Notes: generated by a model from the letters alone, not told the origin. DNA of 64,000 nt from an uncultured Candidatus Poseidoniales archaeon (GCA_905181785.1 CAJIZC010000003.1:39645-103644), one strand, 5' to 3'. Positions 19,701-29,311 are shown, counted from the first letter of the stretch. A program made the numbers and translations.

Positions 19701-22541
19701 CCAAACAACATCGACTCCGATGGCGATTCCCTCCCCGATGGATGGGAATCAAACGGGGCGTGTGATTGGGATCCTTCACGAATTGGTGTCAATCCGTTGA
19801 ACGGATCGGACTTGTTTGAAAACCCTGATGGCGATGGCTATGACATCGACCATGACGGTGTGCTTGAGGCGAATGAAGCCTTTGTCAATTGGCTTGAATT
19901 CCACGTCCGTTCTGATCTTTTCAGCGGCAACATGACCATGGCTGGAGCATCGCTACCAGACGGCTTTACCACCGACCTCTTCCAGAACATCAGTGATTAC
20001 GGCGCCCCCGAAGCCACCTTTGGGGAACGTGCCTCCGGTGCAGTGACCGCACCACAACCTGTCACCAGCGTTGGGGCGGCTGATCCGTTCGACGCCGACA
20101 GCGACAGCGACGGCATGCCCGATGGCTGGGAGATTTGGTTTGCTCGTTGGGACATCTTAGCGGACGCTTGGACGCTCAACCCGTTGGATGCTGCAGACCG
20201 TTGGCAGGACGCTGATGATGACGGCATGGCAAACTGGGAAGAGTACAACGCCATCGCTCCAGAGTACAGCGAAACCAACGCCAACCGCTCATCACCGCAG
20301 TGGTTCGTTACCACCGTAGGCTCCGCCTTTGCCCTCCAACAATGGCCGAGCATCTCGACGACTTCTTCGTTCGGCTCCTTCCTCACCCAAGAACAAATTA
20401 ACATCAGCGGATGGACATCGGACCCCAACAACGTCGACACAGACGGCGACGGCATCATCGACGGCATTGAGCATTTGTTCACGGCTTGGAACCTCTCTGC
20501 AGAAACCTGGACTCTGAATCCTCTGGTTGCAGGTGACGGTGACTTTGATGGTGACGGTGATGGTCTTATCGATGCGCAAGAATTTGCGCTTGCATCTTCC
20601 AATCCTGATAACGGAATTACACCCCCGAGTGACGCACCATTGCTGCACATTGACGGGGATGCTCAACAGGCAACAGAAAAGGCACAGCGTGTGTTCAACA
20701 TCTTGATCACCAAAGAAACCCGTGGCAAACGCTTGCTCACAGATTTCAATGATTGGCAACAAGGAGAGCCGCCAAACGCCATCATCTCGATCCTCCTCGG
20801 CATGACCGACCCAACCAACCCCGACACGGATGGCGACGGCATGTATGACGGATTTGAATACTGGTTCACGGTTTGGGACCTCGATCAAAACCGCTGGAGC
20901 ATGAATCCACTGATCGACAACGACGTAAACCTCGATACCGACGGCGACAGTTTCGATTGCAACGGCGACGGGCAAATCACCGAAGAAGAAGTGTTCAGCA
21001 ACCTTCGAGAATGGGAGTCGAGGACATGGGGGAAGTACAGCGAACGCAATTCAGTTCCAGCCGCCCTTGGTATCATAGATTTCGGTGAAGATGCTATGGC
21101 TGCATACATGGAAGAAGCAGGCATGGGTCTCGCTGAAGCAAGGGACGCCATTTACGATGATTTCATCGAAAAGTCACCCGAAAGCGCCGACCGAATGCTG
21201 AAAATCAATGAATTTTACTTTGACAACTTCAACAGCACCCTAATTGGTGTGGCCGACCCAACCAGCACTGATTCAGACGGCGACGGAATCGAAGATGGAT
21301 GGGAATTCTGCTACGCCTTGTATGGGATGGAAGACCCTTCCACCCTCAACCACTGGGCTGCAAACCCAATCAACCCTTGGGACGTCGACTACGATGGAGA
21401 TCGGGATGGCTGGTATGGACGCACAGCGTTTGATATTCCTGCAACTCAAGGGACCTGGTCTGAGCGAGTGTTCACGCCTTCATCAGATGTGGTCCAACCG
21501 GGCCTCGGCGATTTGCCGTTTACTAATTGGATGGAGTGGGACAATCAAACACGCCCAGACTTGAACGATTCAGACGGTGATAGCGTCACGTATTCTACGA
21601 CCGTATCAAACGGACAAGTGGTGGCTCATGACCGCGACTTCAACCTCTCCGACGGCCGTGAAGTGTTCAAGTACGGCATCAACCCCAGCGACAACGACAC
21701 TGATGGCGATATGATTCCCGACTGGTATGAATATTCCAAGGCGTGGAACGAGTCAAACGACAACTTCAGTTCCTTCTTGCAAATCCGAGTGGTTTGGATT
21801 GATGCAGCCACAGGTGGTCCCTGCGATACGGACACAAATTCATGCCTGCCGCTTTCCCAACAGGGGGCAGAAGGCGTGCTCAGCCGCCCGGATTTGACCT
21901 TCACATGGTTTACGATGAATCCCGCCGACCCACTTGATGCGAACCTCGATCCCGACCAAGATGGAAATTGGGATTGCACAGGAGCAGGGTGCGTCTACGA
22001 ACCTTACACCAACTTCCAAGAATTCTACGCTGTCACCGATTCAGATTACTCCTCACCGAACGGTGTGCGATTAAGCGGCTTGATTTACGACGGACAAGTC
22101 GTTTTGGAATGGTGGCAATTCCGAGCAGCAATGCTCAACTTCGATGAAACAGGTTCCAGCTCGGTCAATTACCTCAAGATGGATCAATCTTTTTCCAACG
22201 ACATACGCTATGCTTACATCGTAGACGATAAGGACACCAATTTCCTTTCGCTTGATGCGGGCGATGATGAAGTTCATCTGGCAGGAAACTGGACCGATGC
22301 GTGGGACATCTACTACGAAGGCTCACCTTTCTCAGCCCCAGTCAGAGGCGTCGGCGAGCATGAATTTGGATGGTACCTCCTCGATCACGATAACGACCAC
22401 ATTGCTGAAGGAACGGACCCCACAAATTGGGACACTGACGGCGATTGGATGGTGGATTGGTTTGAAGTCCATGACGATGAAGAAGATGGAGTTCGAGGCG
22501 ATTCATCCCCAATTCGTTATGATTCTCGGCAAACCGGCTGA
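16788..22541 (+). CDS. Giant secreted protein with many TSP3-type calcium-binding repeats
   Basis: 1917 residues from the ATG at 16788, which follows GGTGATACA and gives a clean signal peptide (MRRSLTTLLTTLAVVASLLF...); the GTG at 16731 would bury it. At least a dozen Asp-rich loops of the DSDGDGMPDGWE type are spread along the protein (for example near 17205, 19045, 19445, 19720, 20095, 20440, 20825, 21270, 21690 and 22430); these are thrombospondin type-3/EF-loop-like calcium sites. A stretch at about 17990-18900 looks like propeller blades (LVGTDRGLVM, LWFGTPSGLH, LIGSQKGLW). No C-terminal membrane helix is seen; the protein ends 12 residues after EEDGVRGD. Likely a calcium-stabilised, released or non-covalently bound surface protein. 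The next gene lies 58 bases downstream. Confidence 0.85.
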   Translation: MRRSLTTLLTTLAVVASLLFMSQFPAVSSVSSVHPKVTEGEKPPSTDTDGDKIPDVHENLFESWMNWTTVDGRDVYMPGMDKEDASDAFVDNDRDGLNATEEYCWPYPANCTASGFPRGLTGTVNDAGERTYLDPRVADTDGDGMPDGYEAYMCHRTGGFDIFTLRYVCPSFDPLNASDLTDDPDEDGFDVNRDGVLSVTERFTSPEEYSQGTPFNHTTELDGLWCSASLPEGSILLNWPFIPSGANATFDNLLAACTTNATNVVDEDLWLGTDPLLDDSDRYHWDGFSIRRLFPSFGDGIPDGWEVHFGLDPLNRTNALIDHDRDGWDANRDGGVSPDVSRTMTAIKLGEALSTLEEYLVHEDDGNTVIAGLKSVPYGVGEDPSSLIQLSFTADPSAMSVMHYDIKDIETDASNVYVTTKYGLTFMNMEEETNVDQWMPQGVELHDGHLLVSQGDAYGLALATSVGLAVVPLQADGSFAELSQWSWSIGDGLNALAMLDIEGPNAQLLALGDSGAGSVIEISTAAAIVQSYELSTSLTSVLSESNASVTSIAHGAVGGGTKMLLVGTDRGLVMAETPTAMDDFTATWRFHYTTESTPIPTSIDELRSLSLGMVANPAEVRTLVLDGPNANNAQVLWFGTPSGLHRMDLLDNSITHSGLLEHPGLDGKSSRDLNNIHAIFPTGDELLIGSQKGLWAISGDYTAVYGLQEQEPIYGELSTLNWVSIDGNITILAGSAPGQYANLELMNPGANDSDNDGMPDGWEVANGLDPTDPWDALLDMDGDGLDLDQQSDGFLERLWTNLDEFRYVKTSTEGYNSTNPKEGDTDGDGLGDGEEYFGFFFQNSNLWCHYTVQLVYVCDDAAGAAANATYLGLSSSDVGTDPTNFDSDGDGMPDGWEITHRRWVGSSFSGGNNWSLDPNRADDANWDADRDGLPNLCEYQWSLVKGAAMEGLLLESHGESAEAAAAWSTADPNNIDSDGDSLPDGWESNGACDWDPSRIGVNPLNGSDLFENPDGDGYDIDHDGVLEANEAFVNWLEFHVRSDLFSGNMTMAGASLPDGFTTDLFQNISDYGAPEATFGERASGAVTAPQPVTSVGAADPFDADSDSDGMPDGWEIWFARWDILADAWTLNPLDAADRWQDADDDGMANWEEYNAIAPEYSETNANRSSPQWFVTTVGSAFALQQWPSISTTSSFGSFLTQEQINISGWTSDPNNVDTDGDGIIDGIEHLFTAWNLSAETWTLNPLVAGDGDFDGDGDGLIDAQEFALASSNPDNGITPPSDAPLLHIDGDAQQATEKAQRVFNILITKETRGKRLLTDFNDWQQGEPPNAIISILLGMTDPTNPDTDGDGMYDGFEYWFTVWDLDQNRWSMNPLIDNDVNLDTDGDSFDCNGDGQITEEEVFSNLREWESRTWGKYSERNSVPAALGIIDFGEDAMAAYMEEAGMGLAEARDAIYDDFIEKSPESADRMLKINEFYFDNFNSTLIGVADPTSTDSDGDGIEDGWEFCYALYGMEDPSTLNHWAANPINPWDVDYDGDRDGWYGRTAFDIPATQGTWSERVFTPSSDVVQPGLGDLPFTNWMEWDNQTRPDLNDSDGDSVTYSTTVSNGQVVAHDRDFNLSDGREVFKYGINPSDNDTDGDMIPDWYEYSKAWNESNDNFSSFLQIRVVWIDAATGGPCDTDTNSCLPLSQQGAEGVLSRPDLTFTWFTMNPADPLDANLDPDQDGNWDCTGAGCVYEPYTNFQEFYAVTDSDYSSPNGVRLSGLIYDGQVVLEWWQFRAAMLNFDETGSSSVNYLKMDQSFSNDIRYAYIVDDKDTNFLSLDAGDDEVHLAGNWTDAWDIYYEGSPFSAPVRGVGEHEFGWYLLDHDNDHIAEGTDPTNWDTDGDWMVDWFEVHDDEEDGVRGDSSPIRYDSRQTG

Positions 22542-22599
22542 CCGTGAGCATGAGACACCATTGCGTATTGTCTAAAGCCTGAACCGCATGTGACCCACC

Positions 22600-25500
22600 A
22601 TGGGACGCGTTATGCATGAAAATATTCCAGCCGGTCGCGGCGTGATGTTCTTGCTTTTTGCAATCATGGTGATGTCACCATTATCGCCACTAGCAGATGT
22701 GGTTGTGAAGCCTGCTGATGCATCTGGTGTGGCTCGCCACGTCTATGAATTCGCAGACGGATCAACGGAATACGTTGCTCTCTATCAGGGCGGGAATCCT
22801 GATGCAGGTGCAGAGATTGCGCTACCGAAGGGTGCGAAAATCACAGATGTGAGCATGACGCTTTCGGGAGCCTCAGCAACGGGTTGGTCTCAAATTATTG
22901 ACGATGACCGTTCGGATTGGATTCAAGGCCAAGCCTCTTCATCTGATGCCCGAAGTGGTGATTTGAGCCTTGGCTTTGAGAGCACGGACGACGTTTTCTT
23001 CCCACATGGCTATGATGAAGACATCGATCCTAATTCTGACGCTTGGCTGGACAATGGCTCCTACGCCCTGCGACAACCACACACTTCGAACGCTACTGAA
23101 AACCGATTTTCCCAGCAGACCTTGAAGACAGCTTCCAGTTTGGTAAAGCAATCACAAGGAGCCGTTTTGAAGCATCACGACTGGCTTTTCCTTTCGACTT
23201 GGAGTTCTTCCAACTTCCAGAACATCGTGCAACGGCTCTATCCAAACAACCTCACGCGTGAATCAACGATCACACTCGATCAAGCAGATTGCACCATTGC
23301 CACCCTCCATCCGAGCACATACTACGGAAGCTACGGCTTCCGTGATTGGACTGTGACCGACGACGAGCGGATGTTTGCGATCTTGTCGGGCTACCGCTAC
23401 CATTACAGTTCATCAGCTCCAACCCAATATCACCGAGTTTTAGAGTTGGATATTTCTCGCGATGACACTTGGACCTGCCTCGATTCTTACGATGTGTCCC
23501 CGCAATATTCAGAATACACGGGCATAGCATACGACCGCACAACCGATGAAGTTTGGATTGTTCACAACACGCAACGTCGAATTGTCCCTTACACCTTCTC
23601 CGACGAGGCCGATGGACAATACACGCGCGGCTCAAACATGTATTCCTACTCCTCGTCTTCCGGGACCTCGTTCGAGTGCGGTAAAACTGGTCAACAAGTG
23701 CGTGGATTGGAAATGAACAACACGACCTTCTTCATGCGATGCCAACAAGGTTCTACCGGCAGCAATGACAAAGATCAACTCGAAGCATGGTCCATCTCTG
23801 GGACTTCAAGTTCACTGGTCCCACAACTTGGTACACGATTGATTTCAGCGCTCGGGTACGGCCTTCAATTCGACGGTAACCGCTTCGTCACCGTTGACTG
23901 TGGCTACTCAACATGGTCTTCTTCGACGCTGTATTATCGTGAATATGGAACCGGTTGGCAGTACAAAACCACCCCTGCTCCTGGAACCACAACCTGGTTT
24001 GGTCCTGTGACATCAGCTGCCGAAAACATCGTAGCCGCCAACATGCAAACCTATTGGTCAGCCGCTTCAACCGGCGACAGGGTGGATTACTGGATCTCAG
24101 CCGACAACGGCACGCACTGGGAATCGGTCACTTCAAACGAAACCATTCATTTTGCTTATCCCGGCCAAGATTTGGTTTGGAAAGCACAATTGATTGGTTC
24201 TACCGCAGTATCGTGGTGGGTTGATGTTGAAATGGCAACCTCCTATGTTGCGAGTGGTTCTTGGACCTCAGACCCATTCACTGCAGGGACCAAAGTCGGT
24301 AAAGTTCGACCGCAATGGGTGGCGACAGAGCCGACTGGTACCTCGCTCCAAATTCAAGTGTCAAACGACAACGGCTCCACATGGTTGCCGGCAGTCAACG
24401 GCCAAGAAGTGAGTTTCCCAGCGGACGAAGCGGGTGCCACTGTAAGGTACGCCGTCAGCATGTCCACCAGCGACCCAAGCGTCACACCCACCATCGATTC
24501 AATGCTCCTCGAGTATGAAGAGGGCTACCCAGACCGACCCCGCCTCGACGTTGGTAACGATCTGGTGTGGGACTGGGAATCGTTGTTGTTCCTCAACGAA
24601 TCCGCTGTCGAAGCAAGCGACAACTCTGTTGTTTCAGTTGATGTAAAGTACGCTCCGACGTTGATTGCAGCGTTCAATGCCGCCGTTCCTGAAAACGGGG
24701 AGGGCGATGTCATCATCCCAATTGCAGTCAAAGCAGCCAGTTCTGGACGGGTGAAGATTTCCAACATCGATATTGCATACAAAATGCAAACTCGAGCCGT
24801 CGATGCCTCACTTGAAGGTGGCCTTGTTGCTCCTGATGGTGTTTATCGCAATCTGATCACGAAGGTTGCGCCCGGGGATGATGTCGACTATGTCACAGAC
24901 GCCTTGGTTGCAATCAACAATTCCTACGGTGAAAACCCAGCGTTTAGTTGGGAACGTGGTGATGTGTGCACCGTCATCAGCGATGGCGATGGCATCGTAA
25001 TGTTTGATGCAGCCAATTGCACTTCGACCACAGACGCCTCTGATGTTGTGTCCATTCGTATGCCGATGAGCATCGATTGGAGTTGGGATGATGAATCGGG
25101 CACTGAAGCATTAATTTCAGTCGAGGATGACTTGGGATTAGCCGTCAGCGCTTGGCAAACATCCTCGCTTGACCTTGTTGTGGAAAATGACATCCAACTG
25201 GATGGCGTACGGGTGTATGAAGAAACTGGAAGAGAATTGTACAACCTCGATTGGGTCCGTGGTGGGTTCAACCTTACCTTCACAGGTGGCATTCACTTCC
25301 AAGATTCTCAATTGTCCCCTCAGGCGGGTCAATTCAACCTCACCATCATTGGTCAAAACGTCACGTACGATGGCGATCCAATCGGTGAACCAACCGTGCT
25401 CGCAACGGAGCAAAATCCTGCATTTGGTGAATACAACATCACCTTTACATCGCCTTTGGAATCGGCCCCGGGTGGTATGGTGTTCTACGTTATCGCTGCG

Positions 25501-28017
25501 GATTTACCAAATGGTTCGACCTATGCAAACCCTGGTTACAACTCGGTTCGATTGATCCTTGACGGTAATTCACCTCTCGTTCTCTCCTCCACCCCTGGCG
25601 ATGGGGAAGAACGCCACGCTGGCCCACCGGCACCAGGTGGTCAATCTCTGAGCGTTCTTGTTCAAGATTCAGTCGACCCTCCGAATCAGATCTCCCTCCA
25701 CTATTGGATTGGATGCAAAGCAAGCACCGCCATTGGATGCAGCGATTACAACTTCGACGGATTGCCAAATGAAGACGAGTATGAAATCAAGACCCTCTCC
25801 TCTCCAGAAACCAAGGCAGGTGGCCTCAATATTTTCCAAGGCCTCATCGATGATTCAATGCTCAACCACGGTCAGCGAGTGTCCTATTATGTGACAGGAA
25901 AAGACCCTCAGAACAACGCAGTCGCCATGGGTCAAGGACCAGTGTGTCCAGACTCCAACCAACCTTGCGGGTATGCCCCGGGTGAAACCGTCCCCAACTG
26001 GGACAACGATCTTGGCACATACAAGATTCGTGTCGAATTTGAACCGGAATTGGACTTGGACAACTCCACGATTCTCGGACACGATGACAAGGCTGCCTTG
26101 CACCCTGGCATACCATATTCCGCACAAATTGTGCTGTCTGACCGAAACGGATGGCAGGACATTCAATACGTGCAACTGGCGCTTGGTGGCGATTATGACG
26201 ACGATGATACCTCGTTGTTCATCACGCTCAATGCCGATGCGAATGGGGAGCCAATGGCGCTGATGGAATCCGGCTCGGATAACATCGCTGTGTCGAATCT
26301 TTACTCCTCCGTTTCCATCGATGAAGACAACAACAGCATCATCAAAATTCTCGCAAGGTTCCAATTGACCTGGACCTTCCCTGAGAGTTTCGACACCAAC
26401 GGAGAGAATCGAATCATCCCCAAGATTCTCGTGACTGACCTTCCGTGCAATGAAGGTGAAATTACACCTTGCTTTGAGACCAAAGCTGGGCTCGGCAACG
26501 ATGCGTGGAGTCTTGATAATGACTTCAGGTTCGACACCATGGACGGTCACATTCGAGCCGTTGAACTTCGAGATGGTACCAACCATTACAACGCTGAATT
26601 CAAAGAAACACTCATTGGAGCAGGGCAAGCCTTGCGCGTCAACGGACGGGTGTTGTTTTCGGAAGACGAAACACCTGCTCCAGCCGGGGCTTTCGATGTC
26701 GTGTTTGGCGATTATGACCACATTTGGCGTACTTCGACTAGGGATGCAGGAGAATTCAGTCTCGACCTTCTGATCCCTTCTGTTCGCTCCGGTCATCTGG
26801 ATCTGCGATTGGACTTGGATGATTTACCAGGCCTAGCCATGGATGAAACCTCGATTGTTCCCCGAGTGCGCCTTGCAGTCGACAGCACTCGCCCGACCAT
26901 TGCTGCAATTTCCCTCGATGAAGTCTCCTCAGGCTCCCCGCTTTCAATTGGGGAAGCCGGCGATCTGCTTGTAATGCTGGAAACGATTGACGACTACGGC
27001 TTTGATCTTCAGGAACCAGCAGTTTTGCACTATCGAGTTCGAGCAGGTGAAGCAGAGATTTCTCGTGGAAGCGTACCGCTTCCTGATACCACGCCGTTCG
27101 GGGAACAATTTTTCTGGACGGGGAACCTTGACTTGACCGATGCAGGGGCAACAGTTCTGCTGCCATCTTATGTGGTCGATGTGTGGGTGTCTGGTTCTGA
27201 TGAAGCAGGCAATCCTTTCGATACCTTGGACAATTCAATCGCCACTCCAATCGCTTCATGGCCACTGGCTCTTGTTGGACCCCTGATGGATCTCAGCCAT
27301 GCTGAATCGACCCTCTCATGGAGCAACCCTTCGCCTGTTGAAGGTGCCTCAGTCACCCTTGACGTTTCGGTCTTGAACCAAGGCGGAAAGGGCGATGTAG
27401 CCTTTGTCCTGCAGCGAGCCGTCGAAGGCGGCTTCTGGGCTGAAGTCGCTCGAGCGGATGTTGTCGCATCGGCAGGCGGAATCAGCGAAGCTCAGTTGCC
27501 CACGTTGGCGGATGTAAATCAAGGTGAAACCGTCGAATACCGTGTGCTCGTCCTCGTGGATGAAGTCGAAATGGACCGGCGTACCGTCGACCCGCTCATC
27601 GTGAAAGGTGAAACTGTTCGAGACGCTGATGCTTTGGCTCAGCAAGCCTCTGAAAGCACCTTCACCATCGTGCTTTACCTGGTTGCACTCGTTTCGCTCT
27701 CCCTTGCTATGTGGATGCTTGTCATGAATCGACGCATTCGTAGCGAGGCACTTGAAGGCGGCCTGGTGGACGAGACTGCATCAGTGTTGGAAGAATTGAA
27801 CGCTGGAAAATCCTTGCCTGCCATTGCCGAACCAACACCAGCCCCCACGCCGAGCGCACCCGCTGCTCCGGTTGCCGCAGAGCCGACCAAGGCTTCTGTA
27901 ACCGCACAAGACGGACGCCCACCACCTCCATTGCCCCCAACAGGTTTGCCAGAAGGGTGGACTCAAGACCAATGGAATCACTTTGGTTGGCAATACGTTG
28001 AATCAATGATGAAGTGA
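22600..28017 (+). CDS. Giant membrane-anchored surface protein with Trp-rich cytoplasmic tail
   Basis: 1805 residues from the ATG at 22600 (an ATG four codons on is an alternative). N-terminal signal sequence (RGVMFLLFAIMVMSPLSPLADV), a beta-propeller-like N-terminal third, then Ig-like, FN3-like and CARDB-like domains, several with Asp-rich turns. One membrane helix (about 27658-27720, FTIVLYLVALVSLSLAMWML) is followed by an acidic, Pro/Ala-rich cytoplasmic linker. It ends in the motif LPPTGLPEGWTQDQW followed by an aromatic run. The same terminal motif ends the giant protease at 53988-58952. Inference: a surface-exposed binding protein whose tail recruits a cytoplasmic partner. No enzymatic signature seen. 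The next gene starts 9 bases later. Confidence 0.85.
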   Translation: MGRVMHENIPAGRGVMFLLFAIMVMSPLSPLADVVVKPADASGVARHVYEFADGSTEYVALYQGGNPDAGAEIALPKGAKITDVSMTLSGASATGWSQIIDDDRSDWIQGQASSSDARSGDLSLGFESTDDVFFPHGYDEDIDPNSDAWLDNGSYALRQPHTSNATENRFSQQTLKTASSLVKQSQGAVLKHHDWLFLSTWSSSNFQNIVQRLYPNNLTRESTITLDQADCTIATLHPSTYYGSYGFRDWTVTDDERMFAILSGYRYHYSSSAPTQYHRVLELDISRDDTWTCLDSYDVSPQYSEYTGIAYDRTTDEVWIVHNTQRRIVPYTFSDEADGQYTRGSNMYSYSSSSGTSFECGKTGQQVRGLEMNNTTFFMRCQQGSTGSNDKDQLEAWSISGTSSSLVPQLGTRLISALGYGLQFDGNRFVTVDCGYSTWSSSTLYYREYGTGWQYKTTPAPGTTTWFGPVTSAAENIVAANMQTYWSAASTGDRVDYWISADNGTHWESVTSNETIHFAYPGQDLVWKAQLIGSTAVSWWVDVEMATSYVASGSWTSDPFTAGTKVGKVRPQWVATEPTGTSLQIQVSNDNGSTWLPAVNGQEVSFPADEAGATVRYAVSMSTSDPSVTPTIDSMLLEYEEGYPDRPRLDVGNDLVWDWESLLFLNESAVEASDNSVVSVDVKYAPTLIAAFNAAVPENGEGDVIIPIAVKAASSGRVKISNIDIAYKMQTRAVDASLEGGLVAPDGVYRNLITKVAPGDDVDYVTDALVAINNSYGENPAFSWERGDVCTVISDGDGIVMFDAANCTSTTDASDVVSIRMPMSIDWSWDDESGTEALISVEDDLGLAVSAWQTSSLDLVVENDIQLDGVRVYEETGRELYNLDWVRGGFNLTFTGGIHFQDSQLSPQAGQFNLTIIGQNVTYDGDPIGEPTVLATEQNPAFGEYNITFTSPLESAPGGMVFYVIAADLPNGSTYANPGYNSVRLILDGNSPLVLSSTPGDGEERHAGPPAPGGQSLSVLVQDSVDPPNQISLHYWIGCKASTAIGCSDYNFDGLPNEDEYEIKTLSSPETKAGGLNIFQGLIDDSMLNHGQRVSYYVTGKDPQNNAVAMGQGPVCPDSNQPCGYAPGETVPNWDNDLGTYKIRVEFEPELDLDNSTILGHDDKAALHPGIPYSAQIVLSDRNGWQDIQYVQLALGGDYDDDDTSLFITLNADANGEPMALMESGSDNIAVSNLYSSVSIDEDNNSIIKILARFQLTWTFPESFDTNGENRIIPKILVTDLPCNEGEITPCFETKAGLGNDAWSLDNDFRFDTMDGHIRAVELRDGTNHYNAEFKETLIGAGQALRVNGRVLFSEDETPAPAGAFDVVFGDYDHIWRTSTRDAGEFSLDLLIPSVRSGHLDLRLDLDDLPGLAMDETSIVPRVRLAVDSTRPTIAAISLDEVSSGSPLSIGEAGDLLVMLETIDDYGFDLQEPAVLHYRVRAGEAEISRGSVPLPDTTPFGEQFFWTGNLDLTDAGATVLLPSYVVDVWVSGSDEAGNPFDTLDNSIATPIASWPLALVGPLMDLSHAESTLSWSNPSPVEGASVTLDVSVLNQGGKGDVAFVLQRAVEGGFWAEVARADVVASAGGISEAQLPTLADVNQGETVEYRVLVLVDEVEMDRRTVDPLIVKGETVRDADALAQQASESTFTIVLYLVALVSLSLAMWMLVMNRRIRSEALEGGLVDETASVLEELNAGKSLPAIAEPTPAPTPSAPAAPVAAEPTKASVTAQDGRPPPPLPPTGLPEGWTQDQWNHFGWQYVESMMK

Positions 28018-28026
28018 GGCCTTTCC

Positions 28027-28479
28027 ATGAGCGATGAGTCGAGCGCAGCCGTTGAAGGCATGGTCACGATGCAAGAACGGGTGGTCAACTTGATCAACCA
28101 ACTTAGCATGCCCCTCATCGAAGTCAGTCTCGTGGTGGGACGGCATATTGCTGGACTTTCTCGTTCCCTCGATGCCCATATCGAAGCCACAGGACAAAGT
28201 TTCAGCGAACGAATCACTTCCCCTTGGCCGATCGAGGAAGGGACCGCTGGCGATGTCAGCGCGACATTCGATTTGGAAAAGGTGTTCAAAATTATCGATG
28301 AAGACCGAATGGACATACTTTCCACCTTGATCCGGGTGACTCTTGTTGAGATTGAGGCGACGCTCGCAGAAGGTTTGCTCGCATTGCGGCCTTGGGAAGC
28401 GCTGTCTCGTTCGCAGTTGGCTCGTGCACAGGGGCCCGGTCAATTGTTCTCTCCTTTGGAAATTCCAGAGGACTGGTGA
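28027..28479 (+). CDS. Small helical protein of unknown function
   Basis: 150 residues, no signal peptide or membrane helix. Mostly alpha-helical and amphipathic, with an acidic N-terminus (MSDESSAAVEG) and heptad-like Leu/Ile/Val spacing through residues 15-60 and 80-125. It starts 9 bases after the giant surface-protein gene, so the two are probably co-translated; it could be a cytoplasmic partner of that protein's tail, but nothing in the sequence proves it. I do not recognise the family. Confidence 0.65.
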   Translation: MSDESSAAVEGMVTMQERVVNLINQLSMPLIEVSLVVGRHIAGLSRSLDAHIEATGQSFSERITSPWPIEEGTAGDVSATFDLEKVFKIIDEDRMDILSTLIRVTLVEIEATLAEGLLALRPWEALSRSQLARAQGPGQLFSPLEIPEDW

Positions 28480-28516
28480 ACCATGGGTTTGAAAGACAGG
28501 GCATGGGGGTTTTGAT

Positions 28517-29311
28517 GTGAGTGGGAAAAAGTCGATTGGTTTTGTTGTCCTCGCAGTTTTGCTCTTGCCAGCCCTCACCGGTTGCATTGGGGCATCAAAT
28601 GCAGTCAATGATCTCTTGGAAAACCCCGGTATTCCGGGTGGCTTAACGTTGGCTTGCCTTGATGGTGGGACTTACACCAAACTCATTGTGGAAGTCGATT
28701 ATGAGGCAGGTTACAAACCCGAAACCAGCAGCACAAACATGCTCGTGGAGCGACTGGAGCAAGTGTGCGACAAACCAAACGGAGTGGAACTCAAATTTGA
28801 AGAGACCAGCTTCAATCATGAAGGCAGTTGGTCAGCACAGGACGTCAGGGATAAAGCATGGGACACGAAGTCGCAAGAGCCAAGGGATGGCTCAGTCCTT
28901 ACTTGGCAGTTCATTTTCCCATCCAACACTTACTCTGACGATAACGTTCTGGGGGTCGCAGTCGACGCTTCCACAGTTGCCATTTTCGGTGACTCGGTGG
29001 ATGATGCAGCCGGATTCTTCAACAGGCCGTCAGCGGAAGAGGTGGAAAACAGCGTGCTCGTTCACGAAGCGGGCCATTTGCTTGGCCTCGTCAACCTTGT
29101 CTACACTTCTCCAGCGAATCATGAAGACAGCGAAAATAAAGGACATTCCAACAATGAAGACTCTGTGATGTACTGGGCCATCGAATCCCGTTCTGTCGGC
29201 ACGTTCATTTCCGGAGATTTACCAACGGAATTTGATCAAGATGACCTTGATGACTTGACCGGACTGGAAAATGGAAGCATCCCTTCAACCAATCAACTTT
29301 GGCGACCTTAG
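28517..29311 (+). CDS. Lipoprotein zinc metalloprotease (membrane metalloprotease type)
   Basis: 264 residues from GTG 28517; the ATG two bases earlier is out of frame and stops at once. Signal sequence ends in a lipobox-like LTGC with Cys23. The zinc signature HEAGHLLGLVN has His183, Glu184 and His187; the classical third metzincin ligand (H/D) is Asn here, and a following NHED or KGHSN His may serve. EDSVMYW downstream provides a Met-turn. The order (VAVDASTVAIF, the HExxH helix, His/Asp-rich loop, VMYW) matches bacterial proteins called membrane metalloprotease. Predicted to act outside the membrane on proteins. Possible transfer from bacteria is an inference from that resemblance. Confidence 0.75.
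   Translation: MSGKKSIGFVVLAVLLLPALTGCIGASNAVNDLLENPGIPGGLTLACLDGGTYTKLIVEVDYEAGYKPETSSTNMLVERLEQVCDKPNGVELKFEETSFNHEGSWSAQDVRDKAWDTKSQEPRDGSVLTWQFIFPSNTYSDDNVLGVAVDASTVAIFGDSVDDAAGFFNRPSAEEVENSVLVHEAGHLLGLVNLVYTSPANHEDSENKGHSNNEDSVMYWAIESRSVGTFISGDLPTEFDQDDLDDLTGLENGSIPSTNQLWRP

Noticed and set aside
25855..26796. 313-residue minus-strand open frame
   Set aside because: It lies wholly inside the 1805-residue surface gene on the other strand, has odd composition and no family motif; antisense shadow of a GC-balanced gene.
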